A DNA stretch of 48,980 bases from Bacillota bacterium (GCA_023399455.1 JAEWPN010000250.1:1-48980), one strand, 5' to 3'; shown: positions 15,817 through 24,174, numbered from the stretch's first letter. Notes: generated from the letters alone by a model not told the origin. Numbers and translations: made by a program.

Positions 15817-17085
15817 ATGTCAGAGAACAATAACTACCTGAAATATGCAAAGAGCAGAAAAAAGGCACATATAAATATTGAGTTACAACAAATTGCGGCG
15901 GAATATAGTAAGTTGCTTAATAAAAAATTTTGTTATTATTTTAGTGGTGGGGTTAAGATAGAGTTCCAGTTTAAAATGGAGAATTTCTATCATTTACTTG
16001 GATTTCACAAGTTGACAGATGTAACGGTAGTTCGAATGGTTGAGAATCATAAGTTGAAGAAAGAAGATTTTTTTAAGTATATCTATGATGGCAATATTAC
16101 TATGGAAACAACTAATTTTGATGGAATTGGTGACTTTGAAACAAACATTGTACATATTCAAGATACAAGCCGTAAATCTGATTTTGGAGAGGTTAAGGCT
16201 AATCGATTTCAATATTTTACTGAAAAGAATGTTATGGAAATGTTGTTGCGTGATCCAGTTATAGATTTTGAAAACGACGACTGTGATACTATTATTGAAG
16301 CTGATAAAATTTTCTTTAAGCATGTAACAGAAAAGGTTCGTAATTTGAACTTATTTATAGGCTTTGACGAATCTGAAAATCAGTATTATACCTCAACATT
16401 TTTCCTGGAGAAGGAAGGGAATAAGTTTAGAATCAAAATTTCTGGAGAACCACAGCCAGAGTTGAAAATATTAATGAGAAGAATAATAGATACTCAAAAC
16501 AATTCATTAATAGATTTTTGTGTGAAATGGGAAAATGTACGAACCGAATTTATAAGTGAGCCATTTTATAGAGGACAGAGTCGACTGAAATCTTGGATTA
16601 ATAGTAAGCATATATCGTCAAAAAAAGTTGTAGAAGAAATAAAATTACAGCAGGAGCTATTGCAACAGTATCAGAAAGATGTGGATGAACTGGCATTGCA
16701 ATATAATATTGTAAATCTGATTCAGCAACTTAACGAAGAAGAAAAGAAGATAGATACACAGCTTGCGCTTATGGAGTATGAGATAGATGCAGAAAATAAG
16801 ACGGAGATTGATACATATAGAGCTTTGGAAATTGGTACAATTAGAACTGATAAACTTAAAATGGAAGCAAAGACTGAAGCATTGACTAACAAGCTTCAAA
16901 AGCATGAAAAACATCTTCCAGATATTATTGAACTTGAAGTGCAGGAGGCGTTGTTAGTTTATCAAGCATGTTTACCGGATATGAGTCTAGAGCGTGAACG
17001 GGTAAAAGAACTGCTACAGCAGTATGATATTTTTAATGAGAACGTGTTGCCAGAGGAATTTTTGAAGAGATATAAGAGTAGATAG
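15817..17085 (+). CDS. PBECR4-like putative nuclease with C-terminal coiled coil
   Basis: A 422-residue protein. The segment FYHLLGFHKLTD (about 55-66) with DFFKYIYDGNI and RFQYFTEKNVMEMLL resembles the PBECR4 domain, a predicted nuclease fold of the Barnase-EndoU-ColicinE5-RelE group found in phages and mobile elements. Residues about 75-240 fit the rest of that domain; about 265-385 are a long coiled coil. The ATG at 15817 has GGAG 6 bases upstream; a TTG at 15805 overlaps it. It follows the ncRNA and terminator directly. The family call is from memory and no catalytic residues could be fixed. It may be a toxin or an anti-phage effector. Confidence 0.5.
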   Translation: MSENNNYLKYAKSRKKAHINIELQQIAAEYSKLLNKKFCYYFSGGVKIEFQFKMENFYHLLGFHKLTDVTVVRMVENHKLKKEDFFKYIYDGNITMETTNFDGIGDFETNIVHIQDTSRKSDFGEVKANRFQYFTEKNVMEMLLRDPVIDFENDDCDTIIEADKIFFKHVTEKVRNLNLFIGFDESENQYYTSTFFLEKEGNKFRIKISGEPQPELKILMRRIIDTQNNSLIDFCVKWENVRTEFISEPFYRGQSRLKSWINSKHISSKKVVEEIKLQQELLQQYQKDVDELALQYNIVNLIQQLNEEEKKIDTQLALMEYEIDAENKTEIDTYRALEIGTIRTDKLKMEAKTEALTNKLQKHEKHLPDIIELEVQEALLVYQACLPDMSLERERVKELLQQYDIFNENVLPEEFLKRYKSR

Positions 17086-17114
17086 ATGACAAAATGGTGT
17101 TATTTAAATATAGG

Positions 17115-17190
17115 TTTTGACTAATCAGTAGAGATGCTCTGAGACTTTATGAGACGTCGTGGGTAAATCACACGTAACTAACATTGATGA
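17115..17190 (+). repeat. Degenerate internal copy of the IME right-end sequence
   Basis: TTTTGACTAAT, then CTGAGAC-N10-GTCGTGGGT (17139-17164), then an ACGTA...AACA..ATGA string. The same blocks are at 18929-18939, 18972-18997 and 19003-19020 just inside the true right end. The N10 spacing is identical; the distance from the first block differs by 21 bases. Confidence 0.55.
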
Positions 17191-17294
17191 CATAGAATCC
17201 AGTATTCATGCGGTTCTACAGTTTGCTTACAGCTATCAAAGAGATAAGAATTACTGCAACGCAGGACATCTCAGAACAATTCAAAACAATTCAG

Positions 17295-17329
17295 AACCTC
17301 TCAGGATATTTGTCTTGGGAGGTTTTTTT
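17295..17329 (+). terminator. Intrinsic terminator
   Basis: AACCTCTCA pairs with TGGGAGGTT (one wobble) and is followed by seven T residues. It closes transcription from the PBECR4-like gene before the WYL module. The rest of the gap 17086-17459 holds the relic right-end copy and no gene. Confidence 0.75.
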
Positions 17330-17459
17330 GGTATGTTTTGTTTGATAACTGTGGTAAAATGATAAAAGGTATAAAAAATCAGAAAAAGAAAGCAATAACT
17401 TATAATAATGCCAAACAGATGGCAATATTAGTAGTGTATCATAATATAAGGTGAAGAAA

Positions 17460-18158
17460 ATGAGATTACAAAGACTTTTAATGATTGTATTTTATTTGAA
17501 AATGCATAATTCAGCAACCATCACAGAGTTGTCAAAATACTTAGAGGTTTCTAAAAGGACAATCAGTAGAGATGTAGAGATGTTAAGGACAGCTGGAGTT
17601 GAAATTGAGAGCAGAATTGGAACTGCTGGGGGATATTTTCTTAAGGAGGATTTTTCCTTTGAAAGTATTCTTTTTAGTAAATCTGAGCTACAATCTATGT
17701 TATTAGGGACACAGTTTTTATTTCAGTTTAAAGATACAGAATTTGCAAAAGAGGCAGAGGTATTATATGACAAAGTTTCAAAGATATTAGAAAGTAATAT
17801 AGAGTCAAGTAATCAATCTAAGAAATTTGTATTAATAGATACTGAAAGTAGATTAGGTATAGATTGTGATATAAATATGACGTTAAAGCATATCGAGAAT
17901 GCCTATGATAGACATAAACTTTTGTTTGTAGATTATAAAAGTATGCTGTGCAGCAAGTTTTCAACTTCAGGTTTTGTAGCTCCATATGGATTAATTAATA
18001 AGTTGGGACATTGGTATCTGGTTGGATATTGCCATGAACATAAAGAGTACAGAATATTTAATATTGTATTTATTCAAAAGATTTATATAACGCAGGATTC
18101 TTTTGAAATAGATAAATCATTTAATTTAGATGTTTTTTGGGAAACTCAAAAAAAATAG
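17460..18158 (+). CDS. WYL-domain transcriptional regulator of the IME cargo
   Basis: A 232-residue YafY-type protein: N-terminal winged HTH (LSKYLEVSKRTISRDVEML, about 25-43) and WYL domain (VAPYGLINKLGHWYLVGYC, about 176-194). The ATG at 17460 follows AAGGTGAAGAAA; the GTG at 17451 is inside that site. It heads a three-gene group with a Cys-rich mini-protein and an MGMT-like protein, which it probably controls. It resembles in layout, not closely in sequence, the WYL gene at the window's left edge. Confidence 0.85.
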   Translation: MRLQRLLMIVFYLKMHNSATITELSKYLEVSKRTISRDVEMLRTAGVEIESRIGTAGGYFLKEDFSFESILFSKSELQSMLLGTQFLFQFKDTEFAKEAEVLYDKVSKILESNIESSNQSKKFVLIDTESRLGIDCDINMTLKHIENAYDRHKLLFVDYKSMLCSKFSTSGFVAPYGLINKLGHWYLVGYCHEHKEYRIFNIVFIQKIYITQDSFEIDKSFNLDVFWETQKK

Positions 18159-18179
18159 AAAAGGATAGGAGGTATTAAT

Positions 18180-18335
18180 ATGGAAATCAAGTACATATCA
18201 AATGGTGAAGAAGGTAAAACTTGTTTGGACTGCAAACATTTTGAAAGAGATGTGAATATGGAAGGCGTTGGTAAATGTTTTGGCAATGAAGTGAAAGCTG
18301 AAGGAAGTTGTAATTATTTTGAATCAAAAGAATAG
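18180..18335 (+). CDS. 51-residue Cys-rich protein, probable zinc-binding
   Basis: Small protein with four cysteines in a CLDCKHF, KCFG, SCNYF order, suited to one zinc or iron site. GATAGGAGGTATTAAT gives it an excellent ribosome site 22 bases after the WYL gene. Similar mini-proteins occur in clostridial mobile elements; function unknown. Confidence 0.65.
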   Translation: MEIKYISNGEEGKTCLDCKHFERDVNMEGVGKCFGNEVKAEGSCNYFESKE

Positions 18336-18422
18336 AAATAGTAACAGAACATGCGTGGCTGTTGAGATACAAGGAATTGTTAATATTTGATGGAATGAGG
18401 ATATCAAGGGAGTGAATTTCGG

Positions 18423-18890
18423 ATGGCAAAAAAGACATATAATGAGAAATTGATGGATAGTAAGGACATGCCTAAAATAGTTGAAATTGCAGATCCAAGA
18501 GAAATCTTAAGGCATGGTGGCAAAAAACTCTTAATAGCACCACCATTAGTTTATGATGAAATCATGAAAAGTGTGCCAGAGAAAATGATTATTACGTCGG
18601 AGGCTATTAGAGCATATTTGGCAAATAAATTTGGTGCACATAATACATGTCCTTTAACAGCAGGTATTTTTATTAACATTGTGGCACACGCATCTTCTGA
18701 ACGTGTTTTAGATGAAACACCATATTGGAGAACATTAAAAAAAGATGGTGAACTTAATGAAAAATATCCAGAAGGTATAGATGGACAAAAACAGCGTCTG
18801 GAATCCGAGGGTCATGTAATTATACAAAAAGGAAAAAGGTTTTTTGTTAAAGATTATTTAAAATATATGTTTGATTTAAGTTCCATGTAA
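18423..18890 (+). CDS. MGMT-like (alkyltransferase-like) protein without the active-site PCHR motif
   Basis: A 155-residue protein resembling proteins annotated as MGMT family. It has IITSEAIRAYLANKFGA and CPLTAGIFINIVAHA where methyltransferases recognise DNA, followed by PYWRTLKKDGELNEKYPEG and LESEGHVIIQKGKRFFVKDY. The usual PCHR cysteine motif is absent; the only cysteine nearby is in NTCPLT. It may bind alkylated DNA without repairing it, as alkyltransferase-like proteins do, or act as a different DNA-binding protein. AAGGGAG lies before the ATG. Linked to the WYL and Cys-rich genes. Confidence 0.6.
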   Translation: MAKKTYNEKLMDSKDMPKIVEIADPREILRHGGKKLLIAPPLVYDEIMKSVPEKMIITSEAIRAYLANKFGAHNTCPLTAGIFINIVAHASSERVLDETPYWRTLKKDGELNEKYPEGIDGQKQRLESEGHVIIQKGKRFFVKDYLKYMFDLSSM

Positions 18891-18928
18891 AAGAAAAAAA
18901 CAAAAGTCGATGTGTATCGCACATATCT

Positions 18929-19073
18929 TTTTGACTAATATTTGTATGGAATATAGTCAAACTGAAACGTCCTGAGACGTAATAAAATGTCGTGGGTGTG
19001 AAACGTATGTGCAACAATGAATACTACAAACCCTGTATTTCTGGGCTTTTCAAGCTCTCAAACGGTTTGACCG
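18929..19073 (+). repeat. IME right terminus
   Basis: Contains TTTTGACTAAT, CTGAGAC-N10-GTCGTGGGT, the iteron ATGTGCAACAA (19007-19017) and the inverted blocks AACCCTGT, GGGCTTTTC and TTGACC that mirror the left end. Host glycosylase codons resume at about 19075. Confidence 0.65.
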
Positions 19074-19074
19074 G

Positions 19075-19827
19075 AGAGTAGAGACCGGGCATACGAAGCA
19101 TTCCTTTGCCTGGTATACCGACGATCCGCAGGAGTATGCCGGAAAGCTTCAGGGAAAGACCGTAGGAGAAATCCATGGAATCGGAAGCATGGTGGAGATG
19201 GAAGTGGAGGACTACAGGTTTACGGTGGGAGATGGAACAAATATAAGGTATTTTGAAAAGGGAGAAAAGCTTCCCGAAAGATATCAGATGAGGATAACCT
19301 TTGAGGACGAAAGCTCTCTCATATGTACAGTCCAGATGTATGGTTCGATGTTTCTGTTTCGGCCAGGGGAATACGATAATTTTTATTATCTCGTGGCGAA
19401 GGAAAAGCCCATGCCCGGAACGGAAGGCTTCGATTACCCGTATTTCCAATCGCTAAAAGAGGAGCTGAGCGGGAAGCTTTCCGCAAAGGCGATGCTCGCT
19501 ACCGAGCAGAGGATTCCGGGACTTGGCAACGGCGTACTGCAGGACATCCTTCTGGAGGCCGGAATCCATCCGAAGCAGAAAATCGGCAGTCTGCGCGAAG
19601 TGGATTGGAAGCGTTTATATACGGCAGTTTCGAATGTTCTTCGGGAGATGACGGAAAAGGGCGGAAGAGATACTGAGAAAAATCTCTTCGGACAGGCCGG
19701 AGGATACCGCACTAAGCTCAGTAAGAAGACACTTGGAGGTCCATGTCCATATTGCGGTAATCCCATACAGAAGACGGCTTATCTGGGAGGAACGGTATAT
19801 TTTTGTTCTCAGTGCCAGCGGGCTTGA
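19075..19827 (+). pseudogene. 3' fragment of the Fpg/Nei-family DNA glycosylase gene
   Basis: Frame continues from GTAGAGACCGGG (19078) through HTKHSFAWYTDDPQEYAGKL to the stop at 19827, about 249 codons. The helix-two-turn-helix region has EQRIPGLGNGVLQDIL and the C-terminal zinc finger is CPYCGN...YFCSQCQ. Added to the 26-codon 5' piece this gives about 275 residues, the usual Fpg length. A truncated product could start at the ATG at 19189, but it would lack the N-terminal catalytic residues. The intact gene would be restored by precise excision of the element. Confidence 0.85.
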
Positions 19828-19894
19828 TTTTGCCGGAAAATGCGGTATATTATTTTCTGCACACTTTTTCAACTCCGGAGGAAACTCCTTTGTT

Positions 19895-20674
19895 TCAAGA
19901 CCCGCAGGAAGTATAATGCTTTACGCCGAACTTCCATAGCAGAAGACAGGGAAGAAGGAATAAACAAGCAAGAAGCGGCAGAAGGCTATAGAATGGCTTG
20001 CCCCGGTCCAATAAATTTAAAAGCGGATAGTATTGAATCAAAGAATATGGGATGATGAAGGTACAAAACTGCAGAACTCTTTTCCCGTAAATGTTCACCG
20101 GATATTTGCCGTATTCCCTCGCTCCGTCCGTCAGTACATTCATAAATTCCAGGCCCTCCGTGGTAAAGAAGCATAGGGCGGCATAGATGAGGAAAATGCC
20201 GGTAAAAACAGCCGTACCGCCAATCAGCATAAGGACTACAGTGCCTATTTTCTGAGCATCCCATGAAATGTTACTGTTTGCAATGCCATAAGCGAACATG
20301 ACGATTGCCTGAAGTATTCTTCCGATGCGGGTGAATTCGAAGCGGCTGCCGAGAACCTGAAGGATCTCATTTCTTGGACGTACCATGACCCTGTCGAATT
20401 CCCCTTTTTTGATCATCTCCGGGAACATATCGAAGCCTCTGGCAAAGGCCTCTGCCAGAGAATATTCCATGAGTGTGATGCCAAAGCAAAGCAGAACCTC
20501 GCTGTAGGTGAAGCCCTCGACGCTTGAAAATCGCCGGAACATAAAGTATATGCCGAGAAATACGTTGAAGGACACAAGAAATTGTCCGATGCAGGTGAGC
20601 AAAAAAGAGGTCTTATATCCCATAATGCTTTTAATGTGTATAAGAAAATATTTGGCGTATAATTTCATTTTCAT
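19895..20674 (-). CDS. ABC-2 family permease (DUF990-like), second subunit
   Basis: A 259-residue protein with about six membrane helices (SFLLTCIGQFLVSFNVFLGI near the start; IVMFAYGIAN; VVLMLIGGTAVFTGIFLIYA). FARGFDMFPEMIKKGEFDRV and VRPRNEILQVLGSR form the conserved cytoplasmic loop of this family. It follows the sister permease by 9 bases on the minus strand and is last in the ATPase-permease-permease operon. The substrate is unknown; relatives export lipids, peptides or drugs. Confidence 0.82.
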   Translation of the reverse strand: MKMKLYAKYFLIHIKSIMGYKTSFLLTCIGQFLVSFNVFLGIYFMFRRFSSVEGFTYSEVLLCFGITLMEYSLAEAFARGFDMFPEMIKKGEFDRVMVRPRNEILQVLGSRFEFTRIGRILQAIVMFAYGIANSNISWDAQKIGTVVLMLIGGTAVFTGIFLIYAALCFFTTEGLEFMNVLTDGAREYGKYPVNIYGKRVLQFCTFIIPYSLIQYYPLLNLLDRGKPFYSLLPLLACLFLLPCLLLWKFGVKHYTSCGS

Positions 20675-20683
20675 CGTCTCCTT

Positions 20684-21487
20684 TCAGCCGCCTTGCAGCG
20701 AGATACGCTTCATTGCGAGGGAATTCAAGAGTTTTCCTATGAGAACAAGAATCATAAGCCATAGGAACTGGAGCAAAATCGCCTTCCACATGGGAGCGCC
20801 GAACAAATCCCCGCTGTAAATCCGGAGAGGAACGTTCTGCATCGAAGCAAAGGGAAGCAGCTCCAGTATTTTCCTGATATTTTCAGGAAAAAAGGGCAGC
20901 GGAATAATTGCTCCCGAGAAAAATTCCACCGTCGAAACAGCAACGATACGGATTCCGGCTGGAGATATTGTGAAAAAGGAAATCATATACACGAGCATGC
21001 AGAAAGCTACCGTTACCCCTGCTCCCGTAAGCATGGTGAGCAAAAAGAGCATGAACGCCGGAAGGCTTTCGGGAAGCATCATTCCATAAGGCGCAGGCAG
21101 AAAGCCTGCCACAAGGAGTATAGGCATGCATCTGAGAACCGCTTTGGAAATTCTATTGGCGAGACTTCTGGAAAACCACATGTTATATATATCGATAGGG
21201 CGGCAAAGTTCATAGGCGACATTGCCGTTTACGATGGAGTCGAAGATTTCGTTCTCCATAAGCCAGGCCATGAACAACGAGAGAAATGCCTGCTGCATCC
21301 AGATATAGGCGGAGGTAGCCTGAAACGTCATCGGGAATACATCGGGATCTGTATTGTAAAAAGCGCGGAACATCATGATTTCCATCCCTCCCCAAACGAA
21401 CTGGGTAACGACTCCCGCGGCAGCCGCGGCTCGATATTGAAGTCCCATAGAGAAGCGGAGGCGGAAAAATGCGATATATTTTTTCAT
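20684..21487 (-). CDS. ABC-2 family permease (DUF990-like), first subunit
   Basis: A 267-residue membrane protein with about six helices and the conserved MENEIFDSIVNGNVAYELCR loop, paralogous to the loop in the next permease (GEFDRVMVRP). The ATG follows AGGAGGCCGG and lies 10 bases after the ATPase gene, so the three are one operon. The two permeases probably form the membrane heterodimer. Confidence 0.82.
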   Translation of the reverse strand: MKKYIAFFRLRFSMGLQYRAAAAAGVVTQFVWGGMEIMMFRAFYNTDPDVFPMTFQATSAYIWMQQAFLSLFMAWLMENEIFDSIVNGNVAYELCRPIDIYNMWFSRSLANRISKAVLRCMPILLVAGFLPAPYGMMLPESLPAFMLFLLTMLTGAGVTVAFCMLVYMISFFTISPAGIRIVAVSTVEFFSGAIIPLPFFPENIRKILELLPFASMQNVPLRIYSGDLFGAPMWKAILLQFLWLMILVLIGKLLNSLAMKRISLQGG

Positions 21488-21497
21488 ACCGGCCTCC

Positions 21498-22286
21498 TTA
21501 TATGTCGTAAGAGCGGTAAAAATCCGCCAGTGCTGCTTCGGTACTTTCGAAATCCTTCCGGATATCGCTCAGAGTTCCGTCAAGGAGGATGTGCCCCTTG
21601 CCTATCAGAATGACTCTATTGGTCAATGCCTCGATGTCCTGCATATCGTGAGTCGTTAAAATGACAGTAGTGTTATTTTCTTTATTCAGTTGTAAAATAA
21701 ACTCTCTGACGGCAAGCTTCGATACGGCATCCAATCCTATGGTGGGCTCGTCCAGAAAAAGTATGCGGGGATTATGTAAAAGCGAGGCCGCGATCTCACA
21801 GCGCATCCTCTGACCTAAGGAAAGCTGTCTCGTAGGAGTTTTCAGCAGATCCGCAAGGTTCAGCATGGAAGTGAGCCGTTCCAGATTGCGGCAGTAGGAG
21901 GCGGTATCTATCCTGTAGATTTCCTTCAGCAGCTCGAAAGAATCCGCAACGGGAACGTCCCACCATAGCTGGGTGCGCTGACCGAATACGACACCGATGT
22001 CTTTCACGTGTTCGATACGGTTCTTCCACGGAACGCGTCCATTGATCAGACAAGTACCGCTGTCCGGTGTAAGTATACCGCTTAGAATTTTGATGGTAGA
22101 GCTTTTTCCGGCTCCGTTGGGGCCGATATAACCGACCATGTCTCCTTCTCCGATGGAAAAGGAGACATCATCCAGCGCATGGATATATTCATAATCTCTG
22201 CGAAATAGAGCCTTGCATGCCGAATAAAATCCTGCGTCACGTTTAGAGACCTTGTAGGTCTTGCTTACATGTTCCAGTGTAATCAT
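21498..22286 (-). CDS. ABC-2 exporter ATPase
   Basis: A 262-residue ATPase with Walker A GPNGAGKSST, Q-loop VVFGQRTQLWWD, signature LSLGQRMRCEIA, Walker B RILFLDEPTIGLD and switch His in LTTHDM. The QLWWD stretch and overall length match ATPases paired with DUF990 permeases. It is first in the operon, divergent from the HAD gene; AGAGGAAG precedes the ATG. I see no confident promoter on its side of the 207-base gap. Confidence 0.9.
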   Translation of the reverse strand: MITLEHVSKTYKVSKRDAGFYSACKALFRRDYEYIHALDDVSFSIGEGDMVGYIGPNGAGKSSTIKILSGILTPDSGTCLINGRVPWKNRIEHVKDIGVVFGQRTQLWWDVPVADSFELLKEIYRIDTASYCRNLERLTSMLNLADLLKTPTRQLSLGQRMRCEIAASLLHNPRILFLDEPTIGLDAVSKLAVREFILQLNKENNTTVILTTHDMQDIEALTNRVILIGKGHILLDGTLSDIRKDFESTEAALADFYRSYDI

Positions 22287-22431
22287 GTTTGCTTCCTCTT
22301 AGTAGTAATATAATTTACAGTTACTTATATCTTGCCAAGTCGGTTTATAATTTTGGATTTTGCCAAAAAAGGCTGTGACAATTAATGCAGTGGATAATTA
22401 TAAGTGAAGGATAAGTGTATCACGGGCGGGG

Positions 22432-22461
22432 TTGCGCGTCAAGAAGGTATAATGATATAAT
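22432..22461 (+). promoter_or_regulatory. Probable promoter of the HAD/CPBP pair
   Basis: TTGCGC (22432-22437), 18-base spacer, perfect TATAAT (22456-22461), 30 bases before the ATG of the HAD gene. Confidence 0.5.
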
Positions 22462-22493
22462 TCCGTTATGGTTAATGAACAAGGAGAAATGGA

Positions 22494-23147
22494 ATGAAAT
22501 ACAAGTATTTGTTATTTGATTTGGACGGAACCCTGACGGATCCCAAGGAGGGAATTACGACATCGGTACAATATGCACTTAAGTCTTTTGGAATTGACGA
22601 GCCTGATCTGGACAAGCTGGAGCCCTTCATCGGTCCTCCGCTTAAGGACAGCTTCATGAAATATTACGGCTTCAAAGAAGAGCAGGCCCAAAAAGCAATC
22701 GTAAAATACAGGGAATGGTTTTCCCCCACAGGAATCTTTCAGAACAGAATATATCCGGGTACAGCACAGATGCTGGCAGCGCTGAAAAATGAAGGGAAGG
22801 TGCTGGCGGTAGCATCCAGTAAACCCACCGTATTCGTAGAAAAAATCCTAAATCATTTTGAAATCCGCCAATATTTCGACGTTGTGGTAGGAAGCGAGCT
22901 AAACGGTGTGAGAGGAAGCAAAGAAGAAGTGGTAGAGGAAGCCCTTCGCCAGCTTTCCGCAAGCATAGATAAGGAACACACTGCAATGATAGGCGACCGG
23001 GAATTCGATGTATTCGGAGGGAAGGAACACGGCCTGACAACTGTGGGAGTGACCTTCGGCTATGCGGGAGAAGGTGAACTGGAGGCAGCAGGAGCCGATT
23101 ATATCGTGAACACAGTAGAAGAATTGAGGAGGCTTTTGATACAATGA
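22494..23147 (+). CDS. HAD-superfamily hydrolase, phosphoglycolate phosphatase-like
   Basis: A 217-residue HAD protein: motif I LLFDLDGTLTD, motif II region VASSKPT, motif III Lys in GSKEEVVEEAL region, motif IV MIGDREFDVFGG. A helical cap lies between motifs I and II (C1 type), as in Gph/PpaX-like phosphatases. AAGGAG precedes the ATG. The stop overlaps the start of the CPBP gene (ATGA), so the pair is translationally coupled. Exact substrate unknown. Confidence 0.88.
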   Translation: MKYKYLLFDLDGTLTDPKEGITTSVQYALKSFGIDEPDLDKLEPFIGPPLKDSFMKYYGFKEEQAQKAIVKYREWFSPTGIFQNRIYPGTAQMLAALKNEGKVLAVASSKPTVFVEKILNHFEIRQYFDVVVGSELNGVRGSKEEVVEEALRQLSASIDKEHTAMIGDREFDVFGGKEHGLTTVGVTFGYAGEGELEAAGADYIVNTVEELRRLLIQ

Positions 23148-24031
23148 CACCCCAACCGGAATCTTCATTAAAAAAGACATGGAATATACTCATGCCCTTC
23201 GTGGTATATTTCATCGCTCACGATTTAGCACAGGTACTGCTTGCATTTCTTATGAATATGAGTTTAGGTTTGGGAGGAAGTTACGCGAAATACATTCTTG
23301 CCCATCCCCAGACAATAAACGCCGTCCTAAATGCCCTCTCCCTGTTAATAGGCATGGCCTTCGTCTGGCCCATGGCTAAAACAGAATTCCGGCTTGCCAA
23401 GCTGCTTCGCAAAAGTCCCGGGAAAAACGCCTCCCAGGCAGCGCTTCAGACAACGTCCAAAGCAAAGTTCCGGGCATTAAATCAGGCAACATCCGGAACA
23501 AGCGCTTTCATATCGTACATTCTGCTGGCAATATTTGCAATAACGCTGGCCATGGGAACGAATATTCTCCTATTGCTCACCGGAATCGCAGGAAGATCCG
23601 CCGCCTATCAGGACATAGCATCCAGGCAATTCGGAGTGGCTTTTGCCGCAGGCATAGTCATTTACGGTATTTTATCCCCGCTTGCCGAGGAAATTGTATT
23701 CAGAGGCCTTATCTACAACCGAATGAAAAGATACTTCAACTCCGTACTATCCATTGTCGTCTGCGGCATATTATTCGGCGGCTATCACGGTAATCTCGTA
23801 CAAGGAATCTACGGCTGCATACTCGGAATAGCGATTACCTTTTCCTACGAACTGTTCGGAAACTTCGCTGCTCCCGTTTTCTTTCATTCTCTGGCTAATC
23901 TGAGCGTTTTCATGACTGCATACAGCAGTCAGGGATTGACAGGAATGGCTACTATGTTAAATTGCTTTATTTTTCTGACAATTTCATTCATAAGCCTTTT
24001 TCTCATGTGGAAACAAAAAAAATATATCTAA
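23144..24031 (+). CDS. CPBP-family intramembrane glutamic protease
   Basis: A 295-residue membrane protein with the CPBP (Rce1/Abi) motifs: EEIVFRG (motif 1, about residue 188), FGGYHGN (motif 2) and FFHSLANLS (motif 3). About eight hydrophobic helices. Members process prenylated or peptide substrates, and several bacterial ones act in bacteriocin maturation or immunity. No bacteriocin gene is visible nearby. It overlaps the HAD gene by 4 bases. Confidence 0.88.
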   Translation: MTPQPESSLKKTWNILMPFVVYFIAHDLAQVLLAFLMNMSLGLGGSYAKYILAHPQTINAVLNALSLLIGMAFVWPMAKTEFRLAKLLRKSPGKNASQAALQTTSKAKFRALNQATSGTSAFISYILLAIFAITLAMGTNILLLLTGIAGRSAAYQDIASRQFGVAFAAGIVIYGILSPLAEEIVFRGLIYNRMKRYFNSVLSIVVCGILFGGYHGNLVQGIYGCILGIAITFSYELFGNFAAPVFFHSLANLSVFMTAYSSQGLTGMATMLNCFIFLTISFISLFLMWKQKKYI

Positions 24032-24174
24032 AATTTTTCCAGAAGCCTTATTCTTTTGAAATGATAAATTCCGGACTATATAGAGTCTGAAACCTAGAAT
24101 TTATCTGGAATAAACGACGATTATCGAGAATAAAACCGAAATAAAATAGTGAGAAAATATTAAGAAAAGTCTGA

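Larger units (their letters stand above)
8535..19074. mobile_element. Integrative mobilizable element (about 10.5 kb) inserted in a DNA glycosylase gene
   Basis: Boundaries come from the split glycosylase reading frame on both sides and from matching element ends. Left end: GGTCAA (8543), GAAAAGCCC (8561), ACAAGGGTT (8576). Right end, on the complement: GGTCAA (19072), GAAAAGCCC (19051), ACAGGGTT (19036). Contents: tyrosine integrase, XRE repressor, Xis-like protein, RepA-like ATPase, MobV relaxase, then cargo. There is no type IV secretion gene set, so it would need a helper for transfer. Its A+T content is visibly higher than the flanks. Exact crossover bases are uncertain by a few positions because the core is not a long repeat. 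Confidence 0.85.

Noticed and set aside
17159..17362. A 67-residue open frame after the PBECR4-like gene.
   Set aside because: It runs through the relic right-end repeat and the terminator, has no good ribosome site and is not protein-like.
19189..19827. The 3' glycosylase part as an intact 212-residue gene.
   Set aside because: Homology continues upstream of its first ATG to the element end, and the missing N-terminus is found at 8457, so it is a fragment.
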